Positions 41,175 to 48,865 of a stretch of DNA of 64,000 nt are shown piece by piece. Below the pieces are notes generated by a model. It searched no databases. It was not told the origin of the DNA and saw only the letters and a list, made by a program, of their open reading frames with translations. This DNA comes from JBMYRH01 sp049602155 (GTDB lineage: Bacteria > Myxococcota_A > UBA9042 > PHBI01 > JBMYRH01). Where the stretch lies: NCBI GenBank assembly GCA_049602155.1, contig JBMYRH010000028.1:7007-71006 (forward strand). The letters run 5' to 3'. The translations under genes were made by a program, and so were the position numbers. Within the stretch, counting starts at the first letter, position 1. Each line of letters begins with the position of its first letter.

Positions 41175-43052
41175 TCAGGTGTTGCGACGCGCCCGCCGTG
41201 AGAGGAGCAGCAAGTCCTTCAGATCTGCGCCATCGTTCGCGCGGAGCCAACGCTCGTGGAACTTCGGCTCCTGGGCGACTTGAGCAATGGCCATGAGCGC
41301 TTGGAGGTGGAAGTTCCGCTCATCTTGCGAGCCGATGAGCACAAAGATGGTCTGCACCTTCGGGGCCTTCTCGCTGAAGTTTACGCCCTTTTTGCATCGG
41401 GCAATCAGCATCTCGAAGCGCGACTCGCCCTCGATGACGGCGTGCGGGATAGCGAGCGTCGGGGTGAGCGCGGTTGAGGTGTCACGTTCGCGCTCCATGA
41501 GTTGCGCAACGAAGTGGTCTTCGCTCAAGTTGACCCTCTCGGCCATATGGTCGGCGGCCTCTCGCACAAAGTCCTCAAGCTCGGTTGGGCCCTCCAAATC
41601 GAGCACCAGGCAGTTCTGAACCAAGCGATCGAAGCGGTCCTCACCGATGTCGTCGCGCTCCCGGATGATCTCGCTCAGCTCCGAGCCCAATGACCCACTG
41701 GTCAAGTCACGTCCGGCGATCCGTTCGACGAGGTGAATGAGCGCCGAGGCGCTGTTCAATCGTTTACGGCGTCCATAGATGGCGTACCAAGCGAGGCTCA
41801 TCGCGACGAAGCCGGACGCTATCGCGATTTGAGTCAGCCCCATCGCTGCGATGAGCACCGTCGAGGAGATGATTCCCAAGAGCTGAATCCAGGGGTAGAG
41901 CGGAGATTTGAAGGACGGCCGATAGTTCTGAAGGCGGCTCTCGCGCATCACGATGACGGCGACGTTCACGAGCAAAAAGAGCATCAACTTGAGCATGCTC
42001 GCGGTCTTGATGAGCCCCTCGAGATCTAAGAGCAAGATGACGGCGATCATCGAGCCGCCTGTGGCCAGGACAGCCAAAGTCGGCGTGCCGCGCTTCTCGT
42101 GCACCTGGTCAAAGGTGCTCGGCAAGAGCAGGTCTCGGCTCATCGCCATCGGTACTCTTGAGGCTGCCATGATGCCCGCATTCGCTGTCGAGACGAAGGC
42201 CAAGATGGCCGCGATCGCCACCATCGCGACCCCCGCAGAGCCCATCGAGACCTCCGCGCCGAGGTTGATAGGGGTCAGGGTTTCGGCGAGGGCAGCACCA
42301 TCCACGAGACCGATCGTTACGACAGTCACGGCGACATAAAAGCCAAGCACGATGCCAAAGGCGAGCATCATCCCGAGGACAATATTGCGCCCCGGGTTTT
42401 TCACCTCTTCAGCGACGCTGGCGACCTTGGTTAAGCCACCAAAAGACACGAACACCAGCCCAATCGTCGCGACGAAGCTCTCAATACCGCCGGTTTGGAA
42501 GGGGCGGAAACGCGTCGTGTCGACGTGCTCAAGTCCAGCGATGATGTAGATGGTTAAGACGACGAGGAGCCCCATCACCATCACGATCTGAGCCTGACCG
42601 GCGTGTTTCGCCCCAAGCAGGTTCAGGGCGACAAAGAAGGCACAGCAACCGGCGGCTACCAGCCTGAGCTCAAAGTCGCTCAGCCCAGGCAAGAGTAGGG
42701 CAATAAATGCCCCCATACCGATGAGCGCAAAGGCGCTCTTGAAGCTCAGAGAGAACCACGCGGCGAGGCCGCCGAGCGTCCCCATCGCCGTGCCCATCGA
42801 GCGGTCGATATAGAAGTAAACACCGCCAGCGCGTGGCATGGCGGTCGCGAGCTCGGCTTTGCTGAGGAGCGCGGGGATCGTCAGCAGGCCTGCGATCAGG
42901 TAGGCCAGGAACATCGATGGCCCGGTTAACCCGAAGGCGATGCCCGGCAAGATGAAGAGCCCAGAGCTTATCATCGCGCCCGCAGAGATGCAGAAGACAT
43001 CAAGGAGGCCGAGGTGTCGGTGGAGCCGGATTTTCTGGGTGTCGTTCGTCAT
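41175..43052 (-). CDS. APC-family amino acid permease with C-terminal PTS EIIA domain
   Basis: 625 residues from the ATG at 43052; AGGA is 5 bases upstream and the ATG overlaps the stop of the regulator gene (ATGA). Residues 15-430 form a 12-helix APC permease: GLLDVFCISAGAMISSGLFILPG (helix 1 with the substrate-binding break), AELATAMPRAGGVYFYIDR, and SVAEEVKNPGRNI. Residues 475-620 are an EIIA-type (fructose/mannitol/PtsN) domain: TLAIPHAVIEGES with phosphorylatable His537, then GVNFSEKAPKVQTIFVLIGSQDERNFHL. The domain suggests transport is controlled by phosphorylation from a PTS-like relay, perhaps the nitrogen PTS. Substrate unknown. Confidence 0.9.
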   Translation of the reverse strand: MTNDTQKIRLHRHLGLLDVFCISAGAMISSGLFILPGIAFGLTGPSMFLAYLIAGLLTIPALLSKAELATAMPRAGGVYFYIDRSMGTAMGTLGGLAAWFSLSFKSAFALIGMGAFIALLLPGLSDFELRLVAAGCCAFFVALNLLGAKHAGQAQIVMVMGLLVVLTIYIIAGLEHVDTTRFRPFQTGGIESFVATIGLVFVSFGGLTKVASVAEEVKNPGRNIVLGMMLAFGIVLGFYVAVTVVTIGLVDGAALAETLTPINLGAEVSMGSAGVAMVAIAAILAFVSTANAGIMAASRVPMAMSRDLLLPSTFDQVHEKRGTPTLAVLATGGSMIAVILLLDLEGLIKTASMLKLMLFLLVNVAVIVMRESRLQNYRPSFKSPLYPWIQLLGIISSTVLIAAMGLTQIAIASGFVAMSLAWYAIYGRRKRLNSASALIHLVERIAGRDLTSGSLGSELSEIIRERDDIGEDRFDRLVQNCLVLDLEGPTELEDFVREAADHMAERVNLSEDHFVAQLMERERDTSTALTPTLAIPHAVIEGESRFEMLIARCKKGVNFSEKAPKVQTIFVLIGSQDERNFHLQALMAIAQVAQEPKFHERWLRANDGADLKDLLLLSRRARRNT

Positions 43053-43918
43053 GGGATCCTGGTGGAGCATAGCGTTACGAACTTCAAAACTTCTTCAGGG
43101 GTCCCCCCTTCGCGCACGCCTTTACAAAAGGAAGGGTGTGCACACACCTGAGCGATTCGAGCCAAGAGCTCGAGGTGCTCTCTTTGGGCCGAGTCAGGTG
43201 CGAGGAGAAAGAAGCAGACATCGACGGGTGCCCCGTCGATGGCCGCGTAGTCAACGGCTTTGTCCAAGACTACAAGGAAGGCGAGGGTCTGTTCTAAGAG
43301 CGGGTCCGTCGCGTGTGGCACAGCGATGCCATCACCGATGCCTGTCGAGGCCTCGCGCTCTTTTTGCCACAGCTCCTCGCGCACGAGGTCGGCGGTCAGG
43401 CCAGAGACCTTGCTCGCCGCGAGCCTAGCGAGCTCATCGAAGAGGCTGCCCTTGTCTTTAGCCCCAGCCATGAGCGTGATGCGATCTTCAGTGAGGTAGT
43501 CCGTGAGGTGCCTCACCTCGTGATAGCCGTCAGGGACGAGCTTGAGGTGCACCCCTCCGCTCATTTTTCGCCGGAAGCCGGGCGCACCTTCGGTGCCCAA
43601 GAGCTCAATCATATCCTGAAAGTCGCTCGGTTGAAGTCCAGCGTGGATCGCCGCGCGCAAGAAATCAGCGACGACCGGCATCTCGTCTAAGAGCGCCGTG
43701 ACGTTCGTATCCAGTCGATGAGCGGCTGAGAGCAGGTAGCCCTCGGGGACCCCCAATGAGTCCTCAATCGCGCGAATCCGGCTCGGCTGAGGCGGTAGGG
43801 CTTTGCCGGTCTCGACCTGGCTCAAGTACGCCGGCGACACTTCGATCTCGCGCGCGAGGTGGCGCAAGCTCACCCCAGCTGTGGTGCGGAGTACCCGAAG
43901 TGTTTGACCAAAATGCAC
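43049..43918 (-). CDS. XRE-type regulator fused to PTS EIIA domain
   Basis: 289 residues. Residues 4-60 are a Cro/cI-type helix-turn-helix (LRVLRTTAGVSLRHLAREIEVSPAYLSQVETGKALPP, read in parts). A linker with helices (70-110) leads to an EIIA domain at about 140-285 containing GDGIAVPHATDPLL with His202 as phosphate acceptor and CFFLLAPDSAQREHLELLARIAQV. The gene is first of a two-gene operon with the permease, coupled by ATGA. The palindrome 22 bases upstream of its ATG is a natural autoregulatory operator. The design resembles PTS-controlled regulators, but here HTH and EIIA are on one chain without PRD domains. Confidence 0.88.
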   Translation of the reverse strand: MHFGQTLRVLRTTAGVSLRHLAREIEVSPAYLSQVETGKALPPQPSRIRAIEDSLGVPEGYLLSAAHRLDTNVTALLDEMPVVADFLRAAIHAGLQPSDFQDMIELLGTEGAPGFRRKMSGGVHLKLVPDGYHEVRHLTDYLTEDRITLMAGAKDKGSLFDELARLAASKVSGLTADLVREELWQKEREASTGIGDGIAVPHATDPLLEQTLAFLVVLDKAVDYAAIDGAPVDVCFFLLAPDSAQREHLELLARIAQVCAHPSFCKGVREGGTPEEVLKFVTLCSTRIP

Positions 43919-44279
43919 GTAAGACCCCTAACGCGTTCGGTGTTAAGTAAACACTTAACACTGTGGAAAGCCTAGGGAAAAGAAAATCTCAGTCTGAAAA
44001 GTCCATTCCCGGGAGGTTTTTTTGAGCCTCTTAAGCGCGCCGGGAAGCCACGCAGTGGTCTCTTTGGTGGACATCGTTCGCTGCCCGCCAATTGACGATG
44101 GGGGCCGCGAGAGTTCAGCCGCAGAGGCTCTAGAAGCTCCTGGAATCACTCCTCTGAATCACCACGGTCAAGACTCGGCGTCAGGTCAGAGACAACCTGT
44201 TCAGGCGTCCGAATTCAGCTCAGTGTTTGAGCCATCGTTCGCATCGGGGAGCCTGACGAGGGCAGGGGAGGAGCGCACT
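43919..44279. other. Promoter region upstream of the XRE-EIIA/permease operon
   Basis: 361 bp. Apart from the operator at 43940-43961 it contains TTCCCGGGA followed by a run of T (about 44005-44022), whose direction does not fit a terminator for a known gene. No coding signal. Confidence 0.4.
43940..43961 (-). promoter_or_regulatory. Probable operator of the XRE-EIIA regulator
   Basis: GTGTTAAGT-AAAC-ACTTAACAC is a perfect inverted repeat with 9-bp arms and a 4-bp spacer in otherwise GC-rich DNA, centred about 32 bases upstream of the regulator ATG at 43918. The position and AT-rich dyad are as expected for an autoregulatory XRE operator overlapping the promoter. Confidence 0.75.
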
Positions 44280-44711
44280 TCAGAGCAGAACGACGACTGT
44301 CCAGACCGCTAACACTGCCAGCACAGTGTAGCCAGTGAAGGTGTTAATGAGCAGTCGCTGGGGGATAATCCGCCCGAGCCGGCGCCCGAGGAAGAAGGGG
44401 TAGCTCGCTCGGAGCGCCACGTAGAGCCAGCCCAGCACCGCTGCACTGCTTGCTCCCACGACCACGGCGTGCAGCCAAAGGAAGGTGAGGAATGGTGGCA
44501 TGTGCTCAAGGGTGTTCAGCTGAATGCGATCCGCAGCCCTGAGCTCCGGGTAATCGCCGTTGTAGCGATCGAATTGCTCACCTCGCGCGCGGCACTCCCG
44601 GAGCATCTTAAGTTTGACCCTCAACCCGTAGAGCAAGAAGACGTAGTAGAGCATCAGGTAGGCCAGCGTCACCCCGATGACCGGCGTTTGGGTCTCTACG
44701 AATTCGGTCAT
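44280..44711 (-). CDS. MAPEG family membrane protein
   Basis: 143 residues from the ATG at 44711 (AAGGGG 5 bases upstream); the frame runs on to 44843 without support. Four hydrophobic helices match MAPEG (membrane-associated proteins in eicosanoid and glutathione metabolism): VIGVTLAYLMLYYVFLLYGLRV, EHMPPFLTFLWLHAVVVG, LGWLYVALRASYPFF and the C-terminal TGYTVLAVLAVWTVVVLL. RIQLNTLEHMPPFLT includes the Asn/Glu pair often near the glutathione site. Activity is likely glutathione transfer or peroxide reduction in the membrane, but substrate is unknown. Confidence 0.85.
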   Translation of the reverse strand: MTEFVETQTPVIGVTLAYLMLYYVFLLYGLRVKLKMLRECRARGEQFDRYNGDYPELRAADRIQLNTLEHMPPFLTFLWLHAVVVGASSAAVLGWLYVALRASYPFFLGRRLGRIIPQRLLINTFTGYTVLAVLAVWTVVVLL

Positions 44712-45405
44712 GCGTGCCCCTTCGGAAAATAAATACCTCTCGGCAAGCACTGCCCCTAACCGAGCCTGTGCTTGCCCATCTATCGTACCACTTTGGCTTC
44801 CAGAGCGTGTTGACCCCAGCCCCCCCCTTGAAGTCCTCGGCATCCCGTGGGTCCTCCCGAGTCAGGTGCTCTGTCTTCAGTCACGAGCTTCGCATGCGTG
44901 ACCGATATCTACCCCAGCGGAGACGACGCCCAACAATGTCGCGCCGCTCAAGTCCACCGAGCCCATAGCGCTGATATCCACCGCTGACGCCCCTCAGGTC
45001 GATGACGTGGCTCTGAAGAGACAGGGGGGCTCGCCCACGCCAGGCACTGAGGTCTGGTCACCCTTGATGAGAAGGGGCGATGGCGTTGATGAGTACACCG
45101 CATGTGGCACCCGCTTAACCCGCCACAGGGTCACGCAACGTGCCACGTACAAGGTGCCATGACCCTCACACCACCGATCCGAGGGTCGTTTGAGGCGGTC
45201 GCCCCGCAGAGTGACGGTCCCAGAGAGGTCCTCGGCTGACCCTCGCTCGAACGTCGAGCGGCGCGTACCCCCGCCCCTTGAACCTCACGAAAAGCAGCCA
45301 TCTACGGTGGCACAAGCCACTCAGCAGGCTATAGTTATCGTCCTGCCGAAAGACATCCGCGATTACAGCCCCTGCTGGGGTCGTCATAAGCGGCAAGGAG
45401 TCATT
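44712..45405. other. Gene-free 690-bp region
   Basis: The longest stretch without a supported gene, between divergent MAPEG and the Cys-rich lipoprotein genes. It carries a widely spaced inverted pair GTGGCAC/GTGCCAC (about 45104-45146) of unknown meaning and the AAGGAG site at 45395-45400. I recognise no RNA gene or mobile element. Confidence 0.35.
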
Positions 45406-46440
45406 GTGAACACGTCGTTCGTCCTCTTCTCAGGGTGCATCATCTTGGCGCTCTCCGCCTGCGGAGGCGAGGTTCAAGGCACCACGACAGACACCACCAG
45501 CGCGTTGGACATCAACGCTATGACGCCCCTTGACAGCACCTCTGAAGAGGACCTCTCTCAGGTTGACGTGGCGGTGGGCGACGTGGAAGCCGGAGGCGAC
45601 GACACTGGCGACGACACCGGCGACGACACCGGCGACGAGGGAGACGCCCCGATACCGGGCCCGACGGTGGTCCCAGAGGGGTGCTGTATGACAGACGCCG
45701 ACTGTGACACGGGTCGAATCTGTGTGGGTGAGAGCGACGAGAGCCCGGGGCACTGTGCCCAAGCGCCTTGGGGGGAGAGCTGTTATCAGGAGACCTGCCC
45801 GAACCTGCACCGCTGCTTGGGTAGCCAGACCTGCGCCTGCGGTGAGGACTGCGACATCCAGATGGGCTACAACTGCATGCCGGTCGAAGGCGACTGCTGC
45901 GAGGACGACGCAGGGTGCCCTGCGAATGGGGTGTGCCGCGAGGGGACCTGCGTGGTCGCTCCCGGCCCCATGGAGTGCTGGGGCGACAGCGACTGCGCTG
46001 CGGGTGAGGTCTGTCAGGGCGCCTCGATCTGCGGATGTGCGGCCGACTGCGCCTGGGAGACACAGAGCCGAGGGTACTGCGTCACCGACGGCGAAGACGC
46101 GCTGTCCGAGTGCGTCAGCACCTACACCAGCTGTGGCTGTCCCTACAACGACACGCAGTGCTTGGATGGCTGGTCGATCCAGTACTGGTATCCCGAGTCT
46201 GCCGGTGAGTTCCCTGGGAGCACGTCGGTGCCCGCAGAGGTCAAGGACGTGGCGGTAGCCTTTTACGAGTGCGCGTACTGCAGCTGTCAGGAGAATTGGC
46301 AGGTGCGTGTGCCGGTCGAGGAGGGCTCAGAGGACACGGAGCTGGTCGACACCGATCCGGTGAGCTTCTGCGTCCGGCTCCTCGAAGAGCAGGCCCAGTG
46401 CAGCGGCTGCATCGCTGAGTGGTTCGGCGGCGCGGGCTGA
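45406..46440 (+). CDS. Cys-rich lipoprotein
   Basis: 344 residues from a GTG at 45406; AAGGAG at 45395-45400 is 5 bases upstream. The lipobox LSAC gives Cys19. An acidic linker contains an exact 12-base repeat (GDDT, see separate entry). From about 95 the protein has many Cys in pairs: CCMTDADCDTGRICVG, CGEDCDIQMGYNCMP, CCEDDAGCPANGVC, CWGDSDCAAGEVCQG. These modules (CxxxxDCxxGxxC) are common in myxobacterial surface lipoproteins and are probably disulfide-bonded. The C-terminal ~100 residues are less Cys-rich. No enzymatic motif; it is likely structural or a binding protein. Confidence 0.75.
   Translation: MNTSFVLFSGCIILALSACGGEVQGTTTDTTSALDINAMTPLDSTSEEDLSQVDVAVGDVEAGGDDTGDDTGDDTGDEGDAPIPGPTVVPEGCCMTDADCDTGRICVGESDESPGHCAQAPWGESCYQETCPNLHRCLGSQTCACGEDCDIQMGYNCMPVEGDCCEDDAGCPANGVCREGTCVVAPGPMECWGDSDCAAGEVCQGASICGCAADCAWETQSRGYCVTDGEDALSECVSTYTSCGCPYNDTQCLDGWSIQYWYPESAGEFPGSTSVPAEVKDVAVAFYECAYCSCQENWQVRVPVEEGSEDTELVDTDPVSFCVRLLEEQAQCSGCIAEWFGGAG
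45595..45639 (+). repeat. 12-bp tandem repeat encoding GDDT
   Basis: Three and three-quarter copies of GGCGACGACACY, in frame, encode Gly-Asp-Asp-Thr in the linker of the lipoprotein at 45406. Such in-frame short repeats vary in copy number by slippage without breaking the frame. Confidence 0.85.
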
Positions 46441-46735
46441 GTGACCACCTCGCCGAAGCGACGATAACGAAGCTGCTGAGGGTGAAGTTCTGCGGAAAAC
46501 TCTGAGCGCTGGTGATGCCCGCTCCAAGCTCAGACGAGCACGGGGCAGAGGTCCCATACCGCCTCTGCAGCATCGTGAGCGGAGTGTTGGGGTCAAAGGG
46601 TGACGCCGGGGGCACGGACCGACCTGAACGCGCCTCCTAAGGCGGCCCCACCGCTGGGGATTGGCTTGTCGTGGGATGAGCCCACCGACTAGGCTGAGCG
46701 TCAGCGGCGCTACCTTGGCGCGGTGGGAGACGCCG

Positions 46736-48520
46736 ATGATGAACACCCCGGGCAACCTCGTGAGCGCGTCGCTTTGCCTGGCGTTGAGCTGTGTTGCGTG
46801 GAGCTGTACAACTTCAGTAGAGCCATGGAACGACACGCCCGAGCAGGCCGCCTCCGACGCGACGGGCGCTTCGGTGTCCGACGCCTCTGCCCCTCCGGCG
46901 ACGCGAGACACGGCGACGGCGCCGGCAGAGGCCCCCCCTTACGCCTTCGAGGGCACCTTCGATGGGCTTCGAGTGGTGCTCTTCGAGGGGCAGGGCTGCA
47001 CGGCAGGGGCGTGTCACGGTGAGGCTGCGGCTGGGGGCCTCGACCTGACCGCTGATGATCTCTACACCCAGCTGGTCGAGGCGGCCTCGGTGGGCAGTAC
47101 GCTGCCGCGTGTCGAGCCTGGAGACCGGATGCAGAGCTACCTCTTCCTCAAGCTCTTGGCTGCGAGCGACCCCGAGGCGGCTCAGGTCTCTGGCAGCCCG
47201 ATGCCGAGCGGGGGTGAGGCCATCCCGAAGAAGCTCCTGGATGCGCTGCGGATTTGGATCTATGCCGGCGCACCACCGACCGGCACAGTAGAGGGGACGG
47301 CGGAGCTGATGGGGGTCACGCTGCCTCCTGCGGCGCCGATCACCATCGCCCCGCTCGAGGCCCCCGACCCCGCCGAGGGGCTCCAGGTCGCGCTCCCGCC
47401 GTGGACCCTCCCGGGGGGCTCGGAGCGAGAGGTCTGCTTCGCGTCCTACTTCGACATCCGGCACAGGGTCCCAGAGGCCTATCAAGATGAGGCGGGAGAG
47501 GTCGCGTTCATCGGCGCCGAGAAGCTGCGCCAAGACCCCCAAAGTCATCACCTCAGCCTCAACATGTCCCAGATCCCCGTCGAGGACATCCATGACCCCG
47601 CCTTTGGGGATTGGACCTGCAAAGGAGGGGCGACCGCAGGGGCGGCGTGTGAACCGACCGACCTCAACGCCTGTGGCGAAGGGCACTGCGCGGCGACCCC
47701 TCAAGACGGCTTCGCCTGCATCGGCTATGGGCCTTTGGTCGAGGGCACACCCGAGCCGCTTAACCCCATCGGGGTCGCCCAAAAGGCTCAGAACTACCAG
47801 GTGCTCCCCGAGGGCGTCTATCGCCCTATCCCGCTGCGCGGCATCGCCTATTGGAACTCGCACGCCTTTAACCTTAGCCCCGAAGACCACGAGATGAACG
47901 GGCGCCTCAACCTATACTTCGCCGAGGAGGCCAAGCACAGGGTTCAGGACCTCAGGAACCTCGTGTCCGACGCCATCTTCTTGCCCTCTGCGCCCCCCTT
48001 TGAGCGCCAAGAGGTCTGCGCCACTGTTACCTTGCCCATCGGGGCGCAGCTCTTCACCCTCTCGTCGCACACCCATCAGCGAGGCGAGCGCTTCACTGTC
48101 CACCACCCGGACGGAACCCTCCTCTACGAGAACACCCTCTACAACGACCCCCTCCGCAAGGAGTTCACTCCAGCGCTCCTCTTCGACGACACGACCGAAG
48201 AGGCGCGGACGCTCACCTATTGCGGCCTCTACAATAACGGCGTGGGCCCGGACGGGGCGCCAGACCCCGAGGGGGTCACCCGTCACTCTCGAATGCCAGA
48301 GAGCGTCAAGGTGCCAGGGGTGCCAGGGGACTGCGAACCCATCGCCTGCGTCGCTGGGCTCATCGGCGCCCCCTGCTCAGGGACCGATGACGACGCGGCG
48401 TGCGACAGCGCGCCAGGGGCCAACGATGGCTGGTGTGACGCCTGCCCGATCACCGGCGGTCAGAGCACTGAGAACGAGATGTTTGTCCTCTTGGGTGACT
48501 ATTACATCATCGAGGAGTGA
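46736..48520 (+). CDS. PHM-like copper monooxygenase lipoprotein with cytochrome-like N-terminal domain
   Basis: 594 residues from the ATG at 46736 (another ATG directly follows). The lipobox VAWSC gives Cys24. Residues 78-180 are a cytochrome c-like domain with CTAGACHG, a CX4CH motif (Cys88, Cys93, His94), and PMPSGGEAIP nearby. Residues 225-594 resemble copper type II ascorbate-dependent monooxygenases (PHM/DBH): DPQSHHLSL supplies His271-His272 and NSHAFNL His376 for the CuH site; SSHTHQRGE supplies His445/His447 and ENEMFVLL Met582 for CuM. It could hydroxylate a C-H bond with copper and O2, with the heme domain delivering electrons in place of ascorbate. Substrate unknown. Confidence 0.75.
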   Translation: MMNTPGNLVSASLCLALSCVAWSCTTSVEPWNDTPEQAASDATGASVSDASAPPATRDTATAPAEAPPYAFEGTFDGLRVVLFEGQGCTAGACHGEAAAGGLDLTADDLYTQLVEAASVGSTLPRVEPGDRMQSYLFLKLLAASDPEAAQVSGSPMPSGGEAIPKKLLDALRIWIYAGAPPTGTVEGTAELMGVTLPPAAPITIAPLEAPDPAEGLQVALPPWTLPGGSEREVCFASYFDIRHRVPEAYQDEAGEVAFIGAEKLRQDPQSHHLSLNMSQIPVEDIHDPAFGDWTCKGGATAGAACEPTDLNACGEGHCAATPQDGFACIGYGPLVEGTPEPLNPIGVAQKAQNYQVLPEGVYRPIPLRGIAYWNSHAFNLSPEDHEMNGRLNLYFAEEAKHRVQDLRNLVSDAIFLPSAPPFERQEVCATVTLPIGAQLFTLSSHTHQRGERFTVHHPDGTLLYENTLYNDPLRKEFTPALLFDDTTEEARTLTYCGLYNNGVGPDGAPDPEGVTRHSRMPESVKVPGVPGDCEPIACVAGLIGAPCSGTDDDAACDSAPGANDGWCDACPITGGQSTENEMFVLLGDYYIIEE

Positions 48521-48865
48521 GTCGGTGTTGAGCGGACCGCGTTCTTCGTAGCGGTTCGGTGAACTCGGGCTCTCCTTGGCGGGGATTCAAAGGCGGAGCG
48601 AGATAATTGCAAAGCGCTCGGCGCGCTGTGGGGGCTCTAAGTTAAGGCCTGGGACCGTCAGTGGCTCCTCGCCGATTAAGCCCACGTTATGTGCCCCACC
48701 TGGGTGACAATTCGTCGCCGATCCCAGAAGAAAATGCAGGTTCTTCCCCAGCTATGAACCACCCGGAACACCGCGCCGGCCTCTAGGAAGCGTAGTCCAG
48801 GCGATAGAGGGCGATCACAGGCGCAGAGCGGGGGCCCTCGCTCCGCGCTCGAGCCTGACCTGGGA
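48521..48865. other. Convergent intergenic region
   Basis: 345 bp between the stops of the PHM-like gene and the 1447-residue lipoprotein gene. The only structure noticed is the hairpin at 48826-48843. Confidence 0.4.
48826..48843 (-). terminator. Possible terminator hairpin of the giant lipoprotein gene
   Basis: GAGCGGGGG-CCCTCGCTC can fold back on itself (one G-T pair, loop formed by opening the centre), 22 bases after the gene's stop codon on the minus strand. No T-run. Confidence 0.35.

Noticed and set aside
44005..44022. TTCCCGGGA followed by T-run read as an intrinsic terminator
   Set aside because: The stem is only a short palindrome with no loop and no plus-strand gene ends before it.
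46814..47890. 358-codon minus-strand frame inside the PHM-like gene
   Set aside because: No recognisable domains; the plus-strand frame has copper ligands, lipobox and a ribosome site.
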